The position numbers were made by a program, and so were the translations under genes. From Calycina herbarum (lineage: Eukaryota > Ascomycota > Leotiomycetes > Helotiales > Pezizellaceae): a stretch of 64,000 bases of DNA. How positions within the stretch are numbered: position 1 is the stretch's first letter; each line of letters opens with the position of its first letter. The DNA lies in NCBI GenBank assembly GCA_001414485.1, contig LLEY01000001.1, positions 806,001 to 870,000 of the forward strand. Direction: 5' to 3'. The notes under the pieces were generated by a model. It saw nothing but the letters and a program-made list of their open reading frames with translations. It made no database searches and had not been told where the DNA came from. Shown here piece by piece: positions 47,152-56,651 of this stretch.

Positions 47152-49011
47152 ACGTGTTTTATCACTTAGCGAGCCACATTACTTAGCGAGCTACTTTTCC
47201 AGACCTCCTAACTACTAAACCCTATAACACTACTAAATCAAGCTTAAAACAGTTAATTCAAATCGGAGTCTAATAAACTAGATATATCTACAGCCTCTAA
47301 GCAGGTTCTTATATTATGGCTAGGTTTGCGGCAGATACTATAGACCTGACCAGTCGTATAGCGCCGCTTCGACGAACCCTCGCTAACATCTTCGTTGCGT
47401 CTTTTTTCTTTAACTAAGCCCTTATCCTTTAAAAGCTGCCCTGCCTACGATCTAGTAAGAGGTCTAGAATCCTATAAACGAGTTCTTTTCACGCGTCGCC
47501 GCTTTAAAAGGACTTTATTTACCTCTTTAAGCGTCTTAATTCTATTAGTTATAAGCGTTAACTTATAGTTAATCGCGACTATAGCCTTTACTAGCTAGTT
47601 AACAGTAGTAATAATCGGAGTTGGCAAGCTTCCCTAGTGCTTAGCTACCTGATCTTTAATTAGAGTAGACTAGGAAATAGCTTTAATTATATTCTTTAGC
47701 GTCTAGGAGACCTAAGGTCGGGGTAAACTAGGAGGTGTTCTATAGAGAGAAGGCGTCTATAAACGAATATCTAGCTTTAATATTACTACTTATAGGTTCT
47801 AAGGTACTAGGCTAGACCCTCGGAAGCTACCTTTAACGTTTTTTTCTATAAAAACTACGGTAAAGGCTGCTTTAAACGTAGGAAAGAACTCGTCCTTAGT
47901 AATATATGTAATTTAAAGCTAGACTAGACGTGATATCTAGTTACTATATACCTGTTTTAACGAGCTAAATAAGCCGACGTTAAGAGGCTGAGTTAAGTGC
48001 GAAGAATAAGGAGGTAGGCATAGTAGTATTATATCGTTTTCCTTATAGTATTTGTTGAACTCGGCGTTGACGTGGCTCTTATAACCGTCTAATATAAGTA
48101 TCCGATAACGGCTAACTCGACGTGCCCGAGTTACTTAATTAAAGTGTTTAAGCTATTCTAAACCTATATTATTATTAGTCCAACTGTTTTAAGTCGTTTT
48201 AACAACCTAATCCGCTAGTATATTACTGTTCTAGTACTAAGGCGTAAGGTGAAATCGACCTTAAACGTATAGAAAAGGGGGTACTATATAGCCGTCTACT
48301 ACAACTGTATAAATCGCTATAGCCTATTCCCGATTACTAGGCTAAACAAGCTTTAGATTAGACTGTCGATTAGAGCGTGTAACGACCGTCTTTCCGCCGA
48401 TTATACCTATTATAAAGCCGGTCTTGTCGAAGTTATAGAAATCGGAGTCTTAGATCCCGTACTTTATACGTATGTTCGTAACTAATCGAAACCATACGCT
48501 TAACATGTCCGGATCTTCTAAGAGGGCTCTCTAGTAGTCGTAGGCGTGAGAAAGACGTGTAGAAAGCTCTAGTCGTCGTTGAATAAAGCGAGAGGTCTAG
48601 CACTTTCTAACACGTCGCGCGCCACGCTTGTCTATTAGAAGGTCGGCTATATCTTATATATCCGCTCTCTAGAGCGAAAACCCTCTAGTATCTTAGTCGA
48701 GAATATATTAAATAATCGCCTCCTCTTCTACTAGAGTCAGATTCGGCTGCCCGTGCTAGGTGTCTGTCTATAAGGTACGACCAGCTATTCTATACTATAA
48801 TATCGATTAAGGGATGTTGAACTGCTTTGCTAGCTTACGTTAGCTTAAACGCGGGTTCGTTCGCTTTGCTTTAATTATAAGAGTGATTCGAGCTTTAATT
48901 GTTTATGTTTAAGTTATTTTAATATAAAGAATCGCGTCTTATAATTAGATAGTTAGTAGTAGGGAAAAATAGCTCGCTAAGTAATATAGCTCGTTAAGTG
49001 ATAAAACACGT
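47152..49011 (-). mobile_element. Element G2: second Fot1/pogo-type copy, in RNase H of F, 1860 bp
   Basis: Same ends as G1, TA at 47150-47151 and 49012-49013. The F reading (KLIT before, YYSKTFNL after) closes perfectly when G2 is removed. Differences from G1 are mostly C/T and G/A transitions. Confidence 0.94.
47240..48930 (-). pseudogene. Transposase remnant of G2 (Fot1/pogo, DDE_1)
   Basis: Approximate limits; same domain order as the G1 transposase. The frame is likewise broken by scattered TAG codons, and the first codon cannot be fixed because the likely ATG region near 48925 is mutated. Confidence 0.85.
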
Positions 49012-51273
49012 TACCTGTTATATATTATTCTAAAACATTTAACTTAGTATAATAAAACTATAGTATCTTCGATAAGGAACTGCTTACTATAGTATTAGCT
49101 TTAGAATACTAGAGGATTTATTTATAATTAGTAAAATACCTAGTTATAGTTTTATCCGACTACGAGAACCTTAGAACCTTTACGACGACTAAGGAACTTA
49201 TAACAAGACGATTAGCTAGATGGTTAGAGATATTAGAAGGATTTGATATTGTTATTCGACATGTGAAGAGAACGTTAAATACTTAGGCTAATACTCTTAG
49301 CTAGAAACCTAGATACGAGGGAAACAAGGAGTATAAGAAGATTACGATCTTAAAAACCCTTAAGAATAGAGACTTAGTACCTACTATGTACGAGATAGCA
49401 GTAATAAACGATATCTAGATAGATAAAATTCAGAATATATACGAAGGTTATAACTAATATATAAAAGGGAAATTATAAGTTCCTAGCTTATATATAAAGG
49501 AGTTTGTATAAGAATACTATACTATACTCGCTTACGGTTACTAAGGAATTCGTAGAACCCTCTAGAGGATAAGATAATATTACTATGTTAATTAGTTATC
49601 TATAATAGTTAAAGAAGTAATAGCGGAATATAATACCTATACTAGGAATAAGGCTTCCTGCTATGCTCCTTATAGACAGATGAACACTACTCTAATACTA
49701 CAAATACCTTAGAAATTAATATCTATAGATTTTATTATTAAATTACTAAAATCTAAAGATCCGATAACAGGAGTTGAATATAATACAATCCTAGTTATTA
49801 TAGAACAACTTACAAAGTATATGATTCTAATAGTATATATAGAGTTAAGTATAGCTAAGGAATTAGCATTTGTATTCCTTAGAGAAGTAGTCTTAAGACA
49901 TAGACTATCTAAAGAAATACTCTTAGACAGAGACAAGCTCTTTACTTTAAAATTTTAGATCGCTCTTATAGAACGATTAGGTACGAAAAGGAAGCTTTCT
50001 ACAGCTTTCTACCCTTAGATAAATAGAGGAAACGAACGGATGAATTAAGTAGTTAAAACATACCTTCGTTGTTACGTAAACTACTAGTAAGACAACTGGG
50101 TAGAACTACTGCCCTTAGCATAGTTCGCTTATAACAGTTTAGTAACGGAAACAACACTTATTACGCTATTCTATACTAATTTTAGGTATAAATTAACAGT
50201 GTATCGAGAACTACTATCTACGACTATTAACAACTAACTTGCTCGTGTTTATGTCTTAAAAATCAAGAGTCTATATAAGGAACTTATAGAAGACCTGTAA
50301 TTTATAGTAGAAAGAAATACACACTACTATAATAAACGACGTAGTTAGGAGCTAACGCTAAAAGAGGGGGATAAAGTCTACTTAGTACGAAAGAACATCG
50401 ACATAAAAAGACTAAGTAATAAACTAGATTATAAAAAACTTAGACTATTTAAAATTAAATAAGTTAAGAGACCTTTAAATTATAAATTAGCGCTACTAAA
50501 GATAATAAACATCTACCTAGTATTCTATATATCCTTACTCGAACTAGCACTACCGGGAGCACTACTAGCTCTACTTATAGAAATTCAACTAGTTAATCTA
50601 AACACTGAATATGAAGTCGAAAGGATTCTTAACTATAAGATTATTAGAGGTAAGATTAAGTATTTAATTAAATAGTTAGATTACCTATACTTAGAAAACA
50701 TATAGGAACTAAAAAGCAACCTTAAACATTGCTTAGGGAAACTTTAGGAGTTCTACCAACGAAACCTAGGGCTGCCTAGAATTCGGGACCAGGGTTAGAC
50801 AGGGATATATTATTAGAGAGTACCTGTTTAACAAAAGGAGCTATTTCGAAGGCAGGAAACCAGGCTAAGGAGGATTCGAGAGGAGGACTCGAGGGAGGAG
50901 GACTTGGAGGAGTAATAGGAAATCGTTTATGTATAGGGCTAAAGAAGAATCGATACATAGGTTTTCGAGGCCTAGGGATAGGAACGATGAGATAGCTAGG
51001 GCTATCGTAAGATCTTTTTAACCGAATACACTTAGAATAGCGAGAGGATTTAGAGAGCTCTAGGAGACATCGACGGGATTGTTTACGATAAAAAGAATAA
51101 GTCTTAGCTAGACGTTACGCGGTTTCGATCCGTATAGTAAGAGCTAAACGCTCTTTTCGTTTAGTATATAAGGAGGACATGTTTATATGTAAGGAAAGGT
51201 CGATATCTTTCTAAAAAACGTATTTCAGGTTCGCATTCTAGCGTAGGGACACGCTAGGCTAAGAAGGGAATAG

Positions 51274-51734
51274 TGTTATAAATCATATGTCAGCACGTGA
51301 CGAAGTGAAGTCTAGGCGACGCCCTGACAGGATAAGCACTATTGTAACCCTAGAAGGAAGAAAGGATTAGATGTAGTAGGACATACAATTCTAGGATCTT
51401 ATTATAGTTATATTACGTAACTCGGTTAGGAGCAGTTAGGTGATGGAGTCTAGTTTTAAGGAGCCCTAGAAATGGAGTCGGACTCCATTTTCGGGACTCC
51501 TGCTAAGGAGGACTCTAACATGAACGAAGGTTCTATATAAGACTGGCACGTCTGCTATTAGATAGGAGCTTCGTGCTCAACTTTAGTTATCAATCTTATT
51601 ATATTGTTTAACATCTTTGATATAAGTAACGAGTTCACTTCTAAGTAAACAACCCGGCGCATCTGTACTTCTTACCTGTATACCAACCTTCGAGACTTAG
51701 TCATCTTTGTTTAGTTCGTTTGAGTTTCGTTATA
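51274..51734 (+). repeat. Right LTR of element F
   Basis: 461 bp, the same length as the left LTR, slightly less mutated in CA/TG positions in its 3' half. Ends directly before the CTAAT duplication. Confidence 0.93.
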
Positions 51735-53157
51735 CTAATCTAAGAAGCCTACGACTAAGTATCTAGTGCTTACCTAAGTGCTTGAAAGATATACTAGTTA
51801 CTAGTATCCGCCTACTACTAGGTTAGTATAGGTTCGGACTATAAGCTATATATAGCTAACTGCTAAGCTTGTAGATACTCTTATCCTTAATAGATTAAAT
51901 AATAAGGATTCCTCTACCTACTACTAGTGCTAGATTACCCGATATAGTATATATATATAGACTTCAAGTTATTTCTAAAGAATAAGCACGGATATAATAC
52001 TATACTAGTATTTATTAACCGCCTCGGAAAGGATTCGGTGTCTATTCCCTACTACTCTACTATTAATACTAGAGGATTAGCCTAGTTTTTTATATAATAG
52101 ATCTATCGTTTTAGTTACTACTCTAAATCGATTACGTCTAATAGAGGATCTTAATTCGTCTTAGCTTTTTAGACGGAATTCTGTTATATTATCGGTGTTA
52201 AGCTTAAGCTCTCTATAGCTTACTATAAATAAATAGATAGTTAGATAGAGATTATAAACCGATATATCGATTAGAGGCTAAGGCCTTTCGTAACCTACTA
52301 TTAGGATAACTAGAGCGAGTTGATCCCTCTTATAGACAGAGTATAAATAACACTTCTATACTCGTCTATTAGTATAACTCTGTATTAGCTTAAGTTTAGG
52401 CTTGATTCGCGAACCTTATAGGATTAGAATACTCCTAGGGCCTCTATTCCCTAGGAACGACTAAATTACGATAAGGCAGTTAAGATAGCTATACGTATAT
52501 ACTCTGCCTAGAACGTAGCTAAAGATAATATAAGCAAAGCCTAGTAGAGAATATAAGATAGTACGAATTAGTACTAAAGAGCTATCGACTAGGACGTTGG
52601 TAATAGAGTTTACTTATCGACTAAGAATCTTAAGATAAATCGACCTAGCTGAAAGCTAGCCGAACAGTGGACTGGACCCTTTAAAATACTAGAACGTATA
52701 GGACACTCTTATAGACTAAAACTCCTAGAAGGATTATTAATCTATAATGTTTTTACTATAGACATACTATCTAAAGATCCGAATACCCCCCTACCTAGAT
52801 AAGAAGCCCTAGAGCTACCCCTAGAAATCGTTTAGAGTATATAAGAATAGGAAGTTTAAGAAATTCTTAGTAGTAGACTTTTTAGAAGACAACTATAATA
52901 CTAGGTTAGATAGGTTAGTTACGATATAGACCCTACCTGGTATCCTACCGACAATTTTTAAGGTTTACTATACCTTCTAAGAGACTTCTATACTAAATAT
53001 CTAGACAAACTAGGACTGCCCCGACTCCTCTCTAAATAGATCTAAGTATAGGAGGCAGATAAGAACTGACAACCGAGTTACTATTAAAAACAAACCCTGA
53101 TACTACCCCGGCTATAATACGAAGCCTCGAGAACGAGTCTTTTTCAAGGGAGGGGGA

Positions 53158-53426
53158 TGTGATAGCCCGCTATCAAGTATAGGAATGCCAAGGGTTACGT
53201 GGAATATAAGGATTACGTATTCGAGTATCGGAATGTCTGGTTCAGACCTCCGAGTCTATTGTTATTGTCTGAACCCTTTTGTATATAGATGCCCTTACTC
53301 TCAGTATCGGGAAAGGTTAATTTGATCTTTTCCTTCGTGTTTAGAGCCTAGTATCCAAGTATGTTATTCTACGGAACGCACTTCTATATGCCTCTTTTAT
53401 AGTATTGTCTATTTCGTACTGTTATA
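53158..53426 (+). repeat. Right LTR of element E
   Basis: 269 bp; preceded by a purine-rich tract. Keeps the original TGTGATAG start that the left LTR has lost. Confidence 0.93.
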
Positions 53427-53576
53427 ATAGTTATTATAAGCTTAGAAGGACGTATAAGAGTAAAAAGAATATAGCCTAGTAATCAGGAATAGGTTATAGT
53501 AATCTAGAGGGTTAATACCTAAGGCTAGAGTATTCTACTATTTATAATTATTACTATAAAAAATCATCTCGCCTCT

Positions 53577-53710
53577 TGTTGCTAGAATCGCTTAGAATCA
53601 GTAACACGTGATCTAGAACATTCTAGAATTGTAAATTTGTATATAAATACATCCTTTCTCTTCCTCTATTTAAGAGGTTTAAGGCATAATTCAAAAGCAT
53701 TTTTACAACA
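53577..53710. mobile_element. Solo LTR I, 134 bp, inside element D
   Basis: Starts TGTTGCTAGAATC and ends TTTTTACAACA (TGTTG/CAACA inverted ends), with the perfect 5-bp duplication CCTCT (53572-53576, 53711-53715). Element C lacks it at the same site. Contains CACGTGATCTAGAACATTC and a TATATAAATACATCC promoter-like stretch. Short size suits a small copia-type or TRIM LTR. Little mutated, so probably young. Confidence 0.9.
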
Positions 53711-55045
53711 CCTCTTAGTATTAAAACAGTGGATTTCTACTGAACTAGGTAATTACTATTACTAAAAATGGTTAGATAACAAATAAGAAAGGTATAGATT
53801 AGATTCGACATTTTAAGAAGTATACTAAGTCCTAATCTATTAGTAGTTATCACCTATTAGTCCTCGACGGCTACGAGAGCTACTACTCTAACGAGTTTAA
53901 GGAATATTATAAGGAAAATAACATTATTACTCTTTATATACCTGCTTATTCTTCTTATATACTCTAGCTACTCGACGTTAGCTGTTTTAGCCCTTTGAAA
54001 AAAGTATATAGTTAGTAAATTAAAGATATAATACAAGCTTAGATTATTTGTATTACTAAGGATAACTTCTTTCCTACTTTCTACACTATATTTAATATTA
54101 TAATAACAGAAAGCAATATCTGAGAAGGGTTCTAAAGGGCTGGAATTCTTCTATTTAACCTAGAAAGTGTGATTTCTACACTTAATCTTTAGCTAAAGAC
54201 ACCGACGCCTTTAAACTCCCTCCCGAGTTCTGCTTAGCCTTAGGTTTTATAAATACTAAATAACCCTACTAAAGTCTTATTATAGACTATATTCATCAAA
54301 ACTCGAATTTCCTGCTACTAAAGTAGCTCTCTAACCCCTTTTTACGAGTCTATTAACCAGTCTATAAAGGATGTATCGAAAGTAATATACTAGCTAGTAC
54401 TATTAAAAGCTAAGAACTAGAGACTTCGATAAGCAAATAAAGCACTAAGTAAGCGCCGTAGAGCTAAAAAAAAACGTCTATAGTAAGGAGGATCACTTAG
54501 TTAATAGGAAGCGCAGGACCTATAAGATAATAGAGACGTTGGTGAGCAGGTAATATAAGAAATAAAGAGAAGTAGTGGTCAGAAGTCGAGGGAAGAATTA
54601 CGTATACAGCGCTATAGCAACTACGGAGAGACTAGGCATAATACGCGCACCTATAATATTATAGAAGAAGTATCTAAGGAAGAGATTTCTAAGTAGTTTT
54701 AATTAATTAGAGGCGTTATAGTGGAATTATTACAATTTTAATCGCGAGTGTGGAAAATTTTAGCCGGTTCGCTTGTTTGGCCGGTTCGCTATACATGCAC
54801 GTTATAGCATTTATATAAAAGAAAATTAGCTTTTAGAAAAAAAGAGTAAATTATATTATGTGATTTCTATTTACTATGTCGAGCCCCTAGCTTGAAAAAG
54901 CCGATATATATCGATAATCGTCTCTTTTTTACTGACGATATATCACGCTAAGCGTATTAGAGCAAAAAAGTATCGATTAATATCGAGAGCCGATTATCGA
55001 TAATTTATCGATATAAAAGTATCGGTGCCTAAGTCTGATTGAAAT

Positions 55046-55387
55046 AAAGCTTTAAGGGTCTTCCAACTTCCCCCGAGCTCAGGTCGATGTGTGGATACCT
55101 AGCAAACCTATCATTCGAGTTTGCATGCTTGATAAATATGATCACTTGGAAGTAGGAGCTGGAAATATCACAAGCTACATCTTGGGAATGTAAAAGAAGA
55201 TTGATATAGCAAAGGTGCATGACCATGTTCAAGCAATCACGCCATACCAATACTATAAATGCCCTGCCCTTCCTTAATTGCTCACCGAGCGGCAAGGCTT
55301 TTGTTCTCGACAACTCAAAGACTCACCTTGACTCTGAACACTCTAACTTCCTGAAAGAAGAAAAACTCGCTTAAAAGATCTATCGAA
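55046..55387. other. Intergenic, no gene seen
   Basis: Unique-looking sequence of normal CA/TG content between the transposon stack and family copy 4; presumably holds the latter's promoter. Confidence 0.5.
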
Positions 55388-55882
55388 ATGGGTAACATAA
55401 GGTCTGAACCAGGTCAAAGCTCACTTGAAGGCCAGGTTCAATTCCAAATCCCATCTACCCATCTTCAACTAAATTACCTAACAACCCAGTTCATCCACAA
55501 AGTCACCCAGCCAGATGAACCACCTATAGCTCCATGGATCAGTATCGGTGAACTCACTATTATCATCAACACGCGAACTCAAGAGGTGGAAACCGCAGAC
55601 ATCAGACCAGTTCTCTTGAGAATGATAAACGAGAAACTGAGTCCAAATCCCACACAAAGCAAGTACAAAATCTACAGCTTGGCAATCATTTCGACCTTCT
55701 ATTTTACTGAGGAGCTCGGGGAGCCATGGGTCGCCAAGACCAGAACGGAGATTCTTGAAGACGATCAGGTGGGAGTTGAAGGATCTAGGTGGGGAGATCC
55801 CTTCACGATGAGAAAACTGAGAGCGGTGACTGCTTCTGAGAATGGAGGTTGTCTGGAGGTCACTTTCATGCTTGATGAATGA
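55388..55882 (+). CDS. Copy 4 (intact) of the unrecognised protein family, 164 aa
   Basis: One exon from ATG 55388 to TGA 55880-55882. It is the most divergent of the four copies but keeps the layout: APWISIGELTIIINT (compare PFVWIDAVEFSTTV), ETADIRPVLLRMI (compare TNDIRENLKLLM), YKIYSLAIISTFYFTEELG (compare FIYKALETAIVWNTENMG), TEILEDDQVGVEGSRWGD (compare the PICDEETSEDAEGFQW block), and MRKLRAVTASENGGCLEVTF (compare KARLRALARAGGTMGYLDVQ). No signal peptide, membrane segment or known catalytic motif. The 24-kb transposon stack separates it from copies 1-3. Function unknown. Confidence 0.72.
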   Translation: MGNIRSEPGQSSLEGQVQFQIPSTHLQLNYLTTQFIHKVTQPDEPPIAPWISIGELTIIINTRTQEVETADIRPVLLRMINEKLSPNPTQSKYKIYSLAIISTFYFTEELGEPWVAKTRTEILEDDQVGVEGSRWGDPFTMRKLRAVTASENGGCLEVTFMLDE

Positions 55883-56651
55883 CAGAATGGTGGTTAGTGG
55901 TGGTTTGTGATAGGTGTCTGATTTTGGGGTATGGCAGGCGTGGAGAAGGTTTGCAGGTTGGAAGTGGAAGTTGCATGTAAAGGGCGGTATGTCAGGCATC
56001 CTACTCCAAAGTGCAAAATCACATCCGTAGAATCTACCTATGTATGCATGATTGGTTACAGTATCCAAAATTATACTCCATGAACGAATTACTACCAACC
56101 TTTCAGGAAGTCCGAGTTTTTCTCCATTTTAGCAAAACAATTTACGATGTTGCTCCGCGATAAGCTCAAGATATCTATTCCTATATACAAGAGCATGACG
56201 AAAGGGTGTACGTTGGGAAGGGCTATTAGTTTGTTATAAAACCAGCTTGAATGTTTACAATTTAGCAACCCTAATAGCAATACAATTCCGGTCATACTTT
56301 CTTTTCATTACTGGCTGCCAAGTGACCCCCACACCACTGCACTTAAATTAAGCGACAAAGCGGCAGTTCCCAGATAGTTCGACAACCGGAAAGTAAAACC
56401 GAAAGAGGTCAGTTTACGTGACAGGCGACAATAGCGACTTCAATTCTCGTCACTGGTAAATGAAATTTGCTCTATACGTCACATAAAAACCGGGCGAAGA
56501 AGGAGAAGAAGTGGAGGAGTAAGAAGTATATTCGCTGTTACATATAGTTAAGACAACCACACCACCAATCTCACCGAGGGTCACACATCCGCTAAACCGT
56601 ACTGACACAACCAAATCTTGTCTCCACAACTCCTTTCCTCAAACTCTCATC
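55883..56651. other. Intergenic, no gene seen
   Basis: Between two convergent genes; no supported gene or repeat. Probably contains both 3' ends. Confidence 0.5.

Larger units (their letters stand above)
41311..51273 (+). pseudogene. gag-pol remnant of chromovirus-type element F (interrupted by G1 and G2)
   Basis: Reading through stops: gag with YHGKRKELDSFLLQIDIYFN near 41540-41600; split by G1 at 42014-43873; zinc-knuckle remnant LCYNYSLLGYRVNKYSKK near 44089-44145; protease strand VIIDLGVIGNFIS near 45640-45675 (active-site DSG/DTG changed to DLG); RT from about 46080 with LIIKKKDDLDRRVYVDYR near 46310 and CYLDDILIFL at 46639-46668; RNase H split by G2 at 47152-49011, resuming YYSKTFNL; integrase with a SIDFIIKLLKSKDPITG stretch near 49717-49767; and a chromodomain EYEVERILNYKIIRGK at about 50607-50654. 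TAG is the main stop. Chromodomains tether integrase to methylated heterochromatin in this retroelement group, which could help explain insertion into an already silenced stack. Confidence 0.88.
40850..51734 (+). mobile_element. Element F: chromodomain Ty3/gypsy retrotransposon inside E, carrying G1 and G2
   Basis: Two 461-bp LTRs (40850-41310 and 51274-51734), left starting TATTACGAATC and right TGTTATAAATC, both ending TTTCGTTATA. Perfect duplication CTAAT at 40845-40849 and 51735-51739. After subtracting the two 1860-bp G insertions and their TA duplications, F is about 7.2 kb. The coding region includes gag, protease, RT/RNase H, integrase and a C-terminal chromodomain, so it belongs to the chromoviruses. 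Confidence 0.94.
36137..53157 (+). pseudogene. gag-pol remnant of Ty3/gypsy element E (interrupted by J and F)
   Basis: Approximate limits; gag starts near 36200. Continuous protein-like sequence runs through TAG/TAA stops: gag to 37128 and from 37573, a zinc-knuckle-like YYYYSKPRYYKTNC region near 38140-38180 (Cys codons mutated), the RT with FVKKPNSDKLQFYINY near 39400, KIFTKLDIQQAFYYIQI near 39530 and [12 protein letters not shown] at about 39729-39764, RNase H with a KLEIDSSNR block near 40165-40200, then, after F at 40850-51734, an integrase HHCC-like CQACRYSYPQ near 51860 and a core with YIDFKLFPKN near 51950. The E coding frame resumes cleanly after F, which confirms F's boundaries. 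Dead by RIP-type stops. Confidence 0.85.
35868..53426 (+). mobile_element. Element E: Ty3/gypsy LTR retrotransposon inside D, carrying solo LTR J and element F
   Basis: Two 269-bp LTRs (35868-36136, 53158-53426) start TGTGATAG in the right copy and TATAATAG in the left (both TG changed to TA), and end TTATA. The 5-bp duplication ATAGT flanks the element (35863-35867, 53427-53431). A purine tract (AAGGGAGGGGGA) stands directly before the right LTR. Without the nested insertions E is about 6.2 kb, a normal gypsy size, with gag, zinc knuckle, protease region, RT, RNase H and integrase remnants on the plus strand. Confidence 0.93.
35338..54720 (+). pseudogene. Transposase remnant of element D (Fot1/pogo, DDE_1), split by E and I
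   Basis: ATG 35338 is kept. The first part runs to 35867 with FNETGFIIGI near 35820, and the second resumes at 53432 with the central region, a YESYYSNEFKEYYKENN-like stretch near 53870-53930, and a QLLDVSCFSPLKK block near 53950-54000. A basic tail (ALSKRRRAKK) lies near 54450. TAG and TAA stops are numerous in both parts. The E insertion lies at ATAGT, duplicated on both sides, and LTR I at CCTCT. Confidence 0.8.
35240..54802 (+). mobile_element. Element D: Fot1/pogo-type transposon, sister of C, carrying E and LTR I
   Basis: Left end ACGTGTATATATAGCGAACC; right end, reverse complement, ACGTGCATGTATAGCGAACC; TA at both flanks. Removing E (17,559 bp), LTR I (134 bp) and their 5-bp duplications leaves 1860 bp. 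It aligns with element C throughout and retains the 44-bp segment that C lost. The right part (53427-54802) keeps more CA/TG than C does. Confidence 0.92.
30582..55037. mobile_element. Outer hAT-like/MITE shell hosting the nested transposon stack
   Basis: The left end CAGACTTGGGCACTGATAC and the reverse complement of the right end, CAGACTTAGGCACCGATAC, form a terminal inverted repeat (17 of 19). The 8 bp outside are CTTGAAAT (30574-30581) and ATTGAAAT (55038-55045), 7 of 8 identical, which suits hAT elements; a 6-7-bp duplication is also possible. The shell's own sequence is only about 480 bp (30582-30829 and 54805-55037), full of ATCGATA words and without coding potential, so it is a MITE. 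Everything between is later insertion. Superfamily assignment is tentative. Confidence 0.65.

Noticed and set aside
49709..49936. Minus-strand open frame in the stack
   Set aside because: Antisense of the integrase core of element F; openness results from low stop density on that strand.
30582..55037. Centromere or AT-isochore interpretation of the central block
   Set aside because: The block is fully explained by nested transposons with RIP; there is no satellite array, and CpG and GC remain substantial.
55478..56098. Minus-strand 206-codon open frame opposite family copy 4
   Set aside because: Antisense shadow; the plus-strand frame matches three other copies in block order, the minus frame matches nothing.
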